Shown: positions 18,754 through 29,514 of the stretch, in pieces | Layout of the letters: the number at the start of each line of letters is the position of its first letter | Numbering within the stretch: the stretch's first letter is position 1 | DNA from: Rugalucina vietnamica | Taxonomy: Eukaryota > Mollusca > Bivalvia > Lucinida > Lucinidae | Length of the DNA: 64,000 bases | NCBI GenBank assembly: GCA_964017185.1 | Contig: OZ024871.1 | Span: 21,986,488-22,050,487 of the forward strand | Direction of reading: 5' to 3' | Program-made: the position numbers and the translations under genes | The notes under the pieces: model-generated | Seen by the model: the letters and a program-made list of their open reading frames with translations, nothing else | What the model was told of the DNA's origin: nothing | The model's database searches: none

Positions 18754-18790
18754 TAAACTAGGATATGGCAATCATAGCTTATTAGTTCAG
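16571..18790. repeat. Higher-order repeat block B, second copy
   Basis: Tandem partner of 14,350-16,570. The marker GCCTAAACGTGAG lies at 17,380 and 18,163, offset by about 2.23 kb. A further marker copy at 19,381 (GCCTCAACGTGAG) suggests a third, partial and older block. Confidence 0.8.
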
Positions 18791-18890
18791 TTGCTTTTAA
18801 ATTGTTTCGACTTAATACCATTTTGAACTAATTTTCGACTTAATGCCATGTTTTAATACTAAAACTATATTTCAGTAAAATCGCAAACAA

Positions 18891-18937
<47 letters not shown>

Positions 18938-19074
18938 TAATTAAACAAGGATATGGTGATTATAAATTATTGTTTCAGTTCGTTTTAAACTGTTTCGACT
19001 TAATACCATTTAAACATGTTTTCGACTTAATGCCAAGTTTAATACTAAAATATATTTCTGTAAAATCGCAAACG

Positions 19075-19158
<84 letters not shown>

Positions 19159-19299
19159 TGAGTAAACTAGGATATGGCGATCATAGATTATTGTTTCAGT
19201 TGCTTTTAAATTGTTTCGACTTAATACCATTATAAACTAGTTTTCGACTTAATGCCATATTTTAATACTAAAAATATATTTCTGTAAAATCGCAAACAA

Positions 19300-19381
<82 letters not shown>

Positions 19382-19841
19382 GGGCCTCAACGTGAGAAAA
19401 TGTACCTTTGGACAATTTCTTGAGTATTAGATAAATAGATTTAATACTAAAAATATATTTCTGTAATATCACAAACGGATAGAAAGATAGATAGCTAGAT
19501 AGATAGATAGATTAAACTATGATATGGCAATCATAGCTTATTAGTTCAGTTGCTTTTAAATTGTTTCGACAATACCATTTGAACTAATTTTCGACTTAAT
19601 GCCATGTTTTAATACTAAAACTATATTTCAGTAAAATCGCAAACAAATAGATAGAAAGATAGATAGATAGATAAATAAATAGATAGACAGATTAAACAAG
19701 GATATGGCGACCAAAGATTACTTTAAAAGTCTTTCCTCTTAATACCATCTTAAACAAGTTTTCGACTTAATGTCAAGTTTTAATACTATATTTCTGAAAA
19801 CTCGCAAATAGCTAGCTAGATAGATAGATAGAAAGAAAAAA

Positions 19842-19893
<52 letters not shown>

Positions 19894-20230
19894 GTAGAAT
19901 CAAACTAGGACATTGCGATTATAGATTATTGTCTCAGTTGCTTTTAAATTGTTTTGACTTAATTCCATTTTAAACTAGTTTTCGACTTAATGCCAAGTTT
20001 TAATTCTAAAAATATATTTCTGTAAAATCGCAAACAAATAGATAGATAGATAGATAGATAGATATATAGATAGATAGATAGATAGATAGATAGACAGATT
20101 AAACAAGGATATGGCGATCATATTTCCTCTTAATACCATCTTAAACAAGTTTTCGACTTAATGTCAAGTTTTAATAATATATTTCTGAAAAATCGCAAAT
20201 AGCTAGATAGATAGAAGGAAAGAAAGAAAA

Positions 20231-20319
<89 letters not shown>

Positions 20320-20457
20320 ATCAAACTAGTATATTGCGATTATAGATTATTGTCTCATTTGCTTTTAAATTGTTTCGACTTAATACCATTTTAAACTAGT
20401 TTTCGACTTAATGCCAAGTTTTAATACTAAAAAATATATTTCTGTAAAATCGCAAAC

Positions 20458-20500
<43 letters not shown>

Positions 20501-20616
20501 ACTAAACAAGGATATGGTGATTATAAATTATTGTTTCAGTTCTTTTTAAACTGTTTCGACTTAATACCATTTAAACTAGTTTTCGACTTAATGCCAAGTG
20601 TAATACTAAAAATATA

Positions 20617-21100
20617 CAGTCTGCCCAGTGCAGTTTGGTACAATATATATATTTTGGGCTTCAAAAAATAGGAAATTTATGTCCAAAAAATAGGAGAAAA
20701 ATAGGAAATTATTGGCCTAAAATGGCTTTCTTATAGCATTGAAAACCATAAATATTAACATATAGCAGCAAGATGGCAAATTTTGGTATAGGTGTGTGAT
20801 CCATTATTTTAAAACCTACTCAGGTTGTAGAAGTAACTTCACGGGATTATCTTGTTTTCTGATGAAGAAAAAATACTTTATTTATCAAGTTACGAGCGAG
20901 CGAATGCCAAAGTCATCAAAACTGGCATTTCAAACCAAAATTCCATGATTTTTCCTTGATATTTCATTTTTATCTGTAGCATTTTGAAAAATATAGGAAT
21001 TTGATGGAAAATATAGGATTTGGGATCAAAATATAGGAAAAAATAGGAAGCCCTGAAAATATATGAAAAAATAGGAAAAATAGGAGCACTGGGCAGCCTG
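20617..21100. mobile_element. hAT-like MITE inserted in a satellite core
   Basis: The termini are inverted repeats: CAGTCTGCCCAGTGC at 20,617 and the complement of CAGGCTGCCCAGTGC ending at 21,100, with 1 mismatch in 15. The CAG start and the TGCCCAGTGC motif are typical of hAT ends. The satellite sequence AATATA/AATACA borders both ends, a probable degenerate short target duplication; the usual hAT duplication is 8 bp. The interior is rich in ATAGGAAA motifs and codes for nothing recognisable. Confidence 0.75.
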
Positions 21101-21126
21101 AATACATTTCTGTAAAATCGCAAACG

Positions 21127-21193
<67 letters not shown>

Positions 21194-21202
21194 TAAAACT
21201 CG

Positions 21203-21417
21203 CAAGTTACGAGCGAGCGAATGCCAAAGTCATCAAAACTGGCATTTCAAACCAAAATTCCATGATTTTTCCTTGATATTTCATTTTTATCTGTAGCATT
21301 TTGAAAAATATAGGAATTTGATGGAAAATATAGGATTTGGGATCAAAATATAGGAAAAAATAGGAAGCCCTGAAAATATATGAAAAAATAGGAAAAATAG
21401 GAGCACTGGACAGCCTG
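21203..21417. mobile_element. Second, 5'-truncated copy of the hAT-like MITE
   Basis: It repeats the right-hand 215 bp of the MITE at 20,617-21,100 almost exactly and is followed by the same core flank (AATACATTTCTG). It therefore arose by duplication of the satellite unit already carrying the MITE, not by a second transposition. Confidence 0.8.
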
Positions 21418-21443
21418 AATACATTTCTGTAAAATCGCAAACG

Positions 21444-21513
<70 letters not shown>

Positions 21514-21676
21514 ATTGAACTAGGATATGGCGGTTATAGATTATTGTTTCAGTTGCTTTTAAATTGTTACGACAATACCTTTTTAAACTAGTTTTCGACT
21601 TAATGCCAAGTTTTAATACTAAAAAAAATATTTCTGTAAAATCGCAAACGGATGGAAAGCTAGCTAGCTAGCTAGC

Positions 21677-21720
<44 letters not shown>

Positions 21721-21861
21721 ATTAAACTAGGATGTGGCGTACATAGATTATTGTTTCAGTTGCTTTTAAATTGTTTCGACTTAATTAATACCATTTTAAA
21801 CTAGTTTTCGACTTAATGCGAAGATTTAATACTAAAAATATATTTCTGAAAAATCGCAAAC

Positions 21862-21922
<61 letters not shown>

Positions 21923-22330
21923 CGATAAATAGATAGAATTAAACTAGGTTATTGCGATTTTAGATTATTGTTTCAGATGCTTTTAAATTGTTTCGACTTA
22001 ATACCATTTTGAGCTAGTTTTCGACTTAATGCCGAGTTTTTATACTTGTCAAATCCCAAACATATAAATAGATAGATAGATGTAAGATAGATAGATAGAA
22101 AGGATTTAAATGGGATATGGTATGATAGAAAGATGCCAAGTTTTAATACTAAAACTATATTTCTGAAAAATCGTAAACAGATAGATAGATAGATGGTTCG
22201 TGGAAAAGTTTTAAGATATTTCGACTTCACACTTCTAAGGGTTTTCGACTAAATACCTACTCATGGTTTCTCAACCTAATACCAGTTCTTTAGGAACTCA
22301 GTTCTTTTAAAACTAACAGCTTTGTTTTAT

Positions 22331-22384
<54 letters not shown>

Positions 22385-22700
22385 ATTAAACTAGGATATG
22401 GCAATTATAGATTATTTTTAATCTGCTTTAAAGATGTTTTTAAGCTAGTTTTCGACTTAATGCCCAGTTTTAATACTAATAACTTTTTTTATAAACTCGC
22501 AAATAGATAAACAGATAAATAAATAGATAGATACATAGATTGATTGATAGACAGAAAGACAGATAGAAACATAGATCGATATATGTGTCATGGGAAAGTT
22601 ACGCCGTATTTCAGAGTTATTGTCTACTCATGGTTTCTCGACCTAATACCGCTCTTTAGGAACTCGAGTTTCCTTTAAAACTAGTTAGCTTTGTTTTATG

Positions 22701-22766
<66 letters not shown>

Positions 22767-23196
22767 CCTCCCTTGGTAGAATACGTCAGCGTCTTCTGGA
22801 GAGCTAGTAGTAAGCAAAAATTAGTAACTCGAAACTTTGAAAAGCGAGTGAGTGTAGAGTTTATAGCGTAGTAAACCACACTTGGTGATTAGTATGTTTT
22901 CCACCGACGGGGTTTGCTGTGTTATGACTCGGCCGTTCGTTACACTGACAGATCGGAGATGCCTTATCCATGTGTTTCTGGACGAGTCTTCTCGGAGAGG
23001 GAAGCAATGTGATGGGATAGCCGCCCTTGGTAGAATACGTTGGTAGTAGAATACGTTGGTGCAACGTATTAGCGGCATCTGGAAAACTCAAAACTTTGGG
23101 AAGCGAGTAGGAAGAGAATATAAAGCAGTAAACCACCCTTGGTGAGTGAGCATGCTTTTCCACCGTGGGGTTTGCTGTGGCTTGGCTCGTCTGTTC
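22767..23196. repeat. Imperfect ~240-bp direct duplication of unknown origin
   Basis: Two diverged copies start at CCCTTGGTAGAATACGT (22,770 and 23,024). They share AACTTTG(A/G)(A/G)AAGCGAG, AGTAAACCAC and GGGGTTTGCTGTG, and end TCGTTACAC/TCGCTACAC. This is not satellite core and not a recognised snRNA or tRNA. Minus-strand reading frames run through it but resemble nothing I know. Confidence 0.6.
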
Positions 23197-23415
23197 GCTA
23201 CACATAGATATATGGCGATTATGGGTTACTGTATCAATTGTTTTGTTTCAAATTAATACCATTTTAAAAGCTACACATAGATATATGGCGATTATGGGTT
23301 ACTGTATCAATTGTTTTGTTTCAAATTAATACCATTTTAAAAGCTACACATAGATATATGGCGATTATGGGTTACTGTATCAATTGTTTTGTTTCAAATT
23401 AATACCATTTTAAAG
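23197..23415. repeat. Three tandem copies of a 73-bp core derivative
   Basis: Three virtually identical 73-bp units start at 23,197, 23,270 and 23,343 with GCTACACATAGATATATGG and run to AATACCATTTTAAA. They derive from the satellite core but lack the GATA tract. The first unit abuts the CGCTACAC end of the preceding repeat, so the triplication started at that junction. Confidence 0.85.
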
Positions 23416-23469
23416 TACTTTTCGACTTCATGCCCAGGGTTAATACTAGTTTTATCTTTTTATGATGTC

Positions 23470-23548
<79 letters not shown>

Positions 23549-23617
23549 TAATTAAACTGTGATATTTCGTTTATGGGTTTATAAAAAAAAATCGGCTTAA
23601 TATAATTTTTAAGTACC
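23416..23617. repeat. Last decayed satellite unit with GATA tract
   Basis: A partial core (TTTTCGACTTCATGCCCAG) is followed by a GATA tract at 23,470-23,547 and a diverged next core. This is the right end of the array. Confidence 0.8.
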
Positions 23618-24440
23618 CAGCTAACAAAGCAACGTTGTATAAACGTTGGCGCAACGTTTTATTTTGGTTGTGAAAACGTTTTGATTTAACGTTTAGGATA
23701 GTTTTCTAGGATAGTTTTCCTAATGTTTTCAAAACGTTTTCGTTCAACGGTGCAGAAAACCTAAAACCTTTCTACAACGTTGCCAAAGCCTTTGTAACCT
23801 TTACAAAACGCAAATGCAACCTTTCTATAACGTTTCTAGAACATTTTATGACCTTTCCTAGCAGCCACTTAAACTTGTGGGATTATATGGATTGGTTTTA
23901 AATGTTTCCAAAACGTATAGGTAGAGTTTAATTTTTCAAACACAGCAAACACATTACTGCAACCGTCAAGCATCTTCTCAGCCGTGGAGTATGCACCACC
24001 TCTTCAAGTTAGTTGTCATGAGGATCGCTAATAGACCACCTCTCCCAAACAAACCTGCATGAGGATCGACACATTCACACAACATACAAAGTGCACTAAC
24101 CTTTACAATATGTGTGAGATGATGGAAAAGAAACTCACAACCCAGTCAGTGAAGGTACAGTTTATCTGTCAGTAGGACGCATGGAAACATTTAAACCAGA
24201 AATTTATTTAACAACATAAGACTAATTATGACGCTCTGTCATTTTATTTGATATATCTATGAACATCAACGACAGCAATGATATTCCCAAGTGTAGGTCA
24301 TTTCATGTCAAACAACCACTCGTGTCACAGCTACCTGAAATAAATGCACAACGTTCAAAAAATGTTTGCACAACACTTTAATAACGTTTAGAGAGAGAAC
24401 GTACAGGTTCGCAACGTTTTGTTTAAACGGAAGTATTTCC
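23618..24440. repeat. AACGTT-rich interspersed repeat
   Basis: The sequence begins ACCCAGCTAACAAAGCAACG. It carries clusters of the self-complementary motif AACGTT at both ends (23,640-23,840 and 24,350-24,425) around a plain middle. Such ACGTT-rich non-autonomous elements are common in marine invertebrates; I cannot assign a superfamily. No coding region is visible. Confidence 0.55.
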
Positions 24441-25176
24441 TACATTTTTTCTACATAAATGGAAGCTAGATTATCAGAAATCCAGACATATATGCTGAGC
24501 TAATCATATACGTATACGAAGAAGCCAAATACGCACGTTACAAGTACAAGACTTTACAAGGGATGCAAAAAGCCGTGGTCACGAAAACAAATAACAATCA
24601 CTGTATTCGAAAAAGGAGTGCATTATTTCGATACTTATTTTTGTGGTGTTGGCGCCTTATGTGTGTTTTCATATTTTTAGTTAAGGTAACTGAGTGGCCA
24701 CCTATTGGGAAAATAGCTGCTCATTCGGCTTACGAAATGTTTTCTTGGTATCAGTACCTGATTGTTGGTTTGGTTTTTCCCACCTCGGTTTTTGGAGTGG
24801 GAATCTTTTTCTGATTGCACCTTTTCCTGATCTTTGCCTACTTGGACCTTTGTCTAAAGTCTCGGAAAACTGCCAGAATAAACTGCATGAATATGCTTTC
24901 ATCCTGATTGATTCAATAGCATACTGTGGTCTGAGGATGGCTTGAGCATTCATTATTAAAGAACAGCAACTGTCTTTTTCTTATGAACAGAACCAACTTT
25001 CCAGTAAAAGTAACCATTTACTTAACTAAATTTTGAAGTTTTTTTTTCTTTCTTTTTTTTTTCAGCCATTTCAACCGTGAGTGCTTTGAAGTTTCACTAC
25101 ATGGACTACAAACTGTCTTCCTCCCTTCCCAAGCAGGCCCCACATTAAATTTTGATATGCTCAGAGATCATCAAAA
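24441..25176. other. Mostly unique sequence containing repeat 'E', copy 2 (24,641-24,851)
   Basis: Positions 24,641-24,851 match the last 210 bp of repeat E (GTTGGCGCCTTATGTGTG to TACTTGGACCTTT). The rest shows no gene, repeat or RNA that I can recognise. Confidence 0.6.
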
Positions 25177-25510
25177 GCAAGTAACCTGAAGGGCAATGAT
25201 CGCTCACCTGAGAACCATCAAGTTTATAAAGATTCATATCAGTAAAATCTGAGTTTGAAGTGCAAACCACTAATTGACAGCTAACTTATCAGATATGGCT
25301 GAATTTCGAACTTATCCAAGCTCTTGTACATGTCCTCATTCCTAGCAAGTATGGAAAAGATCTTATCAAAAAGGCAAATGTGTGGACATTTTTTCAATAT
25401 AAAGACAATCAAGGGCAGGTAACCTCAACCTCCTAGTCTGCAGTCAGATCTGGCAGAATTTCGAACTCATTTGAGTTCTTGTGAATGTCTTGGTTCCCTG
25501 TAAGTATGTA

Positions 25511-26423
25511 GGTCATTCAAGAAGTAATGCAATATGTAGCATTTTTTTGTGTATTTTTATCTGACAGGGATAATCTTTTTAGCTTCCGAAAGTTTGATTC
25601 AATCTGCATTCAGGAAAATACCCATCAATTAAATCGGACCATATACTTAATGTTGCTTAGCAGCCATAGAATGGCAGAGAAGGTGTCGTTGCCGCGAAAA
25701 CCACTTTTCAAAAATAAAATAAATAAACGTGAAGCTTTGGTATTTCTCTGATGTTGTTTTAAATAGCTATCTATTTACATGTTTGTGTAATGTCACCATA
25801 GCCAGAACTTTTAGACAACTGCAATGTTCATACAGCCCCACGTGTGTCAACTGTTGCTTAGCAACGCCAGAACCTATGCAATTTCGGTTTTATGCATTTT
25901 CCATAGATTTTGGTTGCTATGTTATTTGAGAATTGCATTTTATAGCAAGCAGTTTACAAAGCGTCACAGGCAGAAACAAATAGGCATATAAATGTTCGAT
26001 TAAACAAAATAGATATCCAATTGTAGCAGAAATTGTATCTCTACCCCCATTTTCCACCCTTCAATCGAGAAATTTTTGTCAATTTTTCAACTTTCATTGG
26101 GTATCATTTTTATATATCTATCAGATTACATTATCTTGAACACTTAACACAACGGTATTAAGTTCGGTGTGAGAAAATAAAGTGAATACGTTTAATTTTG
26201 TTTTCCTGTCACCATGGCAACGGTTTTAAGAGTCGTGGCCAAGTGCCTTTTCCCAGTGTTCTATTGTTGCTAGGCAACAGAAAGCCAAGTATGTGACTAT
26301 GTGTTGAACTGTCTCGCAGAGGGCGAATTGAATTAATGTTTCAAGAAAACTAAATCAAACTTTAATAACGTGTTCAAAGTAAAAATTATAGTTAATATTG
26401 CATTACTTATTGAATGACCCTCG
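25511..26423. mobile_element. Mariner-like MITE
   Basis: The terminal inverted repeats GGTCATTCAAGAAGTAATGC (25,511) and the complement of GGTCATTCAATAAGTAATGC (ending near 26,423) match at all but one position, flanked by TA on both sides (25,509-25,510; 26,424-26,425). TA targets and a GGTCATTCA start are mariner (Tc1/mariner) features. No transposase DDD/DDE motif is readable in the 900-bp interior, so it is non-autonomous. It interrupts the core of element A1. Confidence 0.8.
25853..26278. promoter_or_regulatory. Cluster of RFX X-box-like palindromes in the MITE
   Basis: GTTGCTTAGCAAC (25,853-25,865), GTCACCATGGCAAC (26,208-26,221) and GTTGCTAGGCAAC (26,266-26,278) fit the imperfect palindrome bound by RFX-family factors. 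A weaker match starts at 25,792. A canonical GTTACCATAGCAAC lies just outside at 26,995-27,008. The sequence match is direct; binding is untested inference. Confidence 0.4.
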
Positions 26424-27217
26424 TACAATGAAGATAGAATAAAAATAGCAAAAGGTATGGACAATGTTTTCCCCTTTATAAGCATATTGGGCTTTTTTTC
26501 AACGACTCAATGGCAGCTAACTCCGCAAATCTAAGGTCAGATCTGGCCAAATTTCAAACTCATCCAAGCTCTTGTGTATGTCCTCGTTCCTTGCAAGTAT
26601 GGAAAAGATCTGATCAAAAATATCTGAGAAAACTCTAGAACAACATTTTCTCCATATATTTTAAGATGCTCAAGGGCAGATAACTTCCCTGTCTGCAGTC
26701 TGATCTGGCAAAATTTTGAACTCATCTGAGCTCTTTTGCTCGTCTTGGTTCCCTGCAAGTATAACAAAATTTGATAAAAACAGCCAAGTTAATACATGGA
26801 CAAGCTTTCTCCCATAATAAGACTATGAGGGTTTTTTTTTAAACACACTAGGGCAGATCTGGCCAAATTTAGAACTCGTTCGAGCTCTTATGTATGTTCT
26901 CTTTCCTTGCAAGTAAGGAAATGTTCCGATCAAAAATAGCAGAGAAAACGCATGGACAGCATTTTTTTCCATACAATGTCTATGGGAGACATCTGTTACC
27001 ATAGCAACAAGAATTGCTAACCAATCTGCTTCGAAATCTGATGCAGGCAATCCCCACCACAATGATGCTTCTGATAAAGTTTGAGTATGATTGGCCTGCT
27101 GGTCTTAGCGATATTCATGTTTGAAAGTGTGGATGCAAGGACACACATACGGACTGACGGCGGCTCAAGTTCCATCCTATAAACTCACCTTGTGAGCCTT
27201 CAGCTCAGGTGAGCTAA

Positions 27218-27922
27218 AAATGGTGGACAAGATGAAGTTAATGTTACACCCTATGGGTGGTTTGCCTTTATTACGTCAGGGTGAACATTTGTCACCAACA
27301 TGACAGGCATATGTACCAGTCGGGTTTCATTTTAGTTGGTTGGGGCCGGAACTTCTCGTCTGTTGCTTGGCCCACCGGGGTCCAACTGGTGTTTTTCTTT
27401 TGCTACGGAGTTAGTAGGTTATTCGGCGCCCAGGGATCTCCATCGTCGGGCAGCTTACTCAATCTGTGAGTCCAGGTTTTTGATTCATCAGGATGTTTAT
27501 CATGATTTATTTGTTTGTTGACTAGTTAGAGATTCACCACGAGGACCGAAGAACTAACTAAATGTTATGAATCACTGCAGAAGCTGAGGGTGAGGTTATG
27601 GCCATGTAAAACCAGTTTAAGCCCGCCAGTAACTTTGCGTTACTGATCGTTCCAAGGCAATACTTCTGTGGTGGTTCTTTTTGTTTTTTGTCTTGGTGTT
27701 TAAAATTTTTTGTGCTGTTGGCGCCTTATGTGTATGTTGTCATATTTTTAGTTAAGGTAACCGAGTGGCCACCTAATGGGAAAATAGCTGCTCATTCGGC
27801 TTACGATATGTTTCATGGTATAAGTACCTGATTGTTAGTTTGGTTTTTTCCCACATTGGTTTTTGGAGTGGGAATCTTTTTCTGATTGCGCCTTTTCCTG
27901 ATCTTTGCCTACTTGTACCTTT
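27218..27922 (+). repeat. Repeat 'E', longest copy
   Basis: Positions 27,371-27,922 match the copy at 6,301-6,870 throughout; the upstream part (27,230-27,370) may be additional element sequence missing there. Near the right end CCCAC...GTGGG can form a small hairpin. Class unknown. Confidence 0.65.
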
Positions 27923-27985
27923 CGAACCCACAACCTCTTGATTGCTAGGCAAATATCATATCCATTACATCCCCGCGGCTGTACA
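27923..27985 (-). mobile_element. tRNA-like SINE head fragment
   Basis: On the minus strand, GGATGTAATGGATATGATAT followed by GAGGTTGTGGGTTCGAA reads like the A-box and B-box arms of an Arg-type tRNA. It abuts the end of repeat E. The 3' acceptor strand is missing, so it is not a functional tRNA. Confidence 0.4.
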
Positions 27986-28144
27986 GATGATGACAGGTAA
28001 CTATAAGCTTGTCTTATGAACCTGATGGCTCAGGTAAGCTAAACACCAAGATGCAAACAGAAAAATTGATCTGAACAAACCAGTTTTAAACTATGATCTT
28101 GCCTATCCCCTACTGCTGCAATTTTACAAATTTATTACATCTAA

Positions 28145-28302
28145 CTCACGATAATATTACTCTGCTACTCTCTCTATTCCCCCATGAACGCCGACTTATT
28201 ACCAGCCGTGTAAGACGCCGATACGTTTGTAACCCGTGTGAAATCAACCACCGTAAAATCATGCAAGTCATGAATCGATAACAGTAAACTTCCTCTTTTT
28301 GC
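28145..28302 (+). repeat. 158-bp inverted repeat, left arm
   Basis: Matches the complement of 34,649-34,806 with no difference that I can find. It begins CTCACGATAATATTACTCTG. Confidence 0.9.
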
Positions 28303-29310
28303 TCGGCGCATTTATGGCGAAAGGACGTGTTTTTGAATTCAAGACATTTCCAAAATATTTTGGGTCTTGGTTTGTGTCCTTGGCTCGAGCAGCTCTTCTT
28401 CCCCCCGGGATTGCTGAACAAACTTTGTTTTGTATGTATTTGTTTCCATGCCATGTATTTCTCTTGTTATTTCAGAGTTTGCTTTGAAATTTGATGTCGA
28501 TACAGGTAAGTGCAGACTGTTCCCGTTTCATTATGGGACAGTTTTTTCTTATGCCGGAATTGTTTTATGACAATTCATGCGAAGTATTTTTGGCTTTAAC
28601 TTCCATTCTTCGACCACATTCGTCGGTTGTTGGCAGTGGTTGTTTTAGCGAAATAACTTATACGATGTTGGGGAGTTTATGCAGCCGGTTGAAATTTCTT
28701 GAGTTTCTCCTTGCCCTTTTCCGAGGGTAACGAGAATCCGCTGAACTTTGGTAAGTAGTTTGGTGTGAAATTTCTTCCTCTCAGGCTTTGGCCCTTAATT
28801 GGTCCAAACACTGGGGCATATTCTCTTGAGTATTCCACGTACATGTATCTGGAAAACTCTTCCCAACAGTTGTGTTCGGGGAATCTGTCTTTAGTTCAGG
28901 CTCCCATGGCTTTGATTCTTCTGATTAAGTTCATTGAAGTATCTAGCTTTTGAACATAACAGCCGGGTGCTTAATATGTAGGCCTGCCTTGGCAGTGCCA
29001 TATTTGCACCGTATGAGCGCTCTTCTGAATGCTATATTCAGGAACCGCTCTTTTTCGGGCCATCCGTATCACATTGTGTGATTCTGTTCCGACATGAATT
29101 TGTTCTGGGACGTTTAGGCCTAATTTCGAACCTAACAGACACATTGTGTGATTTTGTTTGGTTGGGAAGGTGATGCGCCTTGAACTCGCGCTATAGCTAG
29201 TTGCTTAACGCTCGGGTGATATAGGCCGTTACTACGCACCGGCTGTCGTAACTAGTGATCTTGAGTCTAGACCGAGCGATGGCTCGTATGTCTTTTTTCT
29301 CAAGCACTAG

Positions 29311-29514
29311 ACGGCTACATTGCACGCCTCGTGTGTTGCGAACTCAGGCGAGCATTGGCTTGTGTGTTCTTTTAGATGCTAGGCGTTTGCTTTGCACTCG
29401 CTTCGAGCGTCGACGGCTTCATTGCACGCCTCGAGTGTTGCGAACTCGGGCGAGCATTGGCTTGTGTGCTCTTTTAGATGCTAGGCGTTTGCTTGCACTC
29501 GCTTCTAGCGTCGA
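29311..29514 (+). repeat. Two tandem copies of a 102-bp sequence
   Basis: Units start at 29,311 and 29,413 with ACGGCT(A/T)CATTGCACGCC and end at CGCTTC(G/T)AGCGTCGACG. The period is a multiple of three, so a reading frame stays open through both and gives 34-residue repeats (RRLHCTPRVLRT...). The frame resembles no known protein and may be coincidental. Confidence 0.75.

Larger units (their letters stand above)
25177..27217 (+). mobile_element. Hairpin-ended element, family A (copy A1), ~150-bp core
   Basis: The 5' end (AAGGGCAATGATCGCTCACC) and the 3' hairpin GCTCACC...GGTGAGC followed by TAA (ends 27,217) are those of family A. The core differs from other copies: monomers of about 150 bp carry the phrase AGATCTGGCCAAATTT and recur near 25,290, 25,445, 26,540, 26,700 and 26,855. 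A mariner-like MITE splits the element at 25,511-26,423. Just before the 3' hairpin is the short tract ACGGACTGACGGCGG. No protein-coding capacity is seen. Confidence 0.75.

Noticed and set aside
25511-26423. Autonomous mariner
   Set aside because: The interior shows no transposase motif in any frame and is too short once the ends are removed.
27371-27922. Repeat E as a solo LTR
   Set aside because: No TG...CA ends or short target duplication could be set in any of the three copies, so no LTR assignment is supported.
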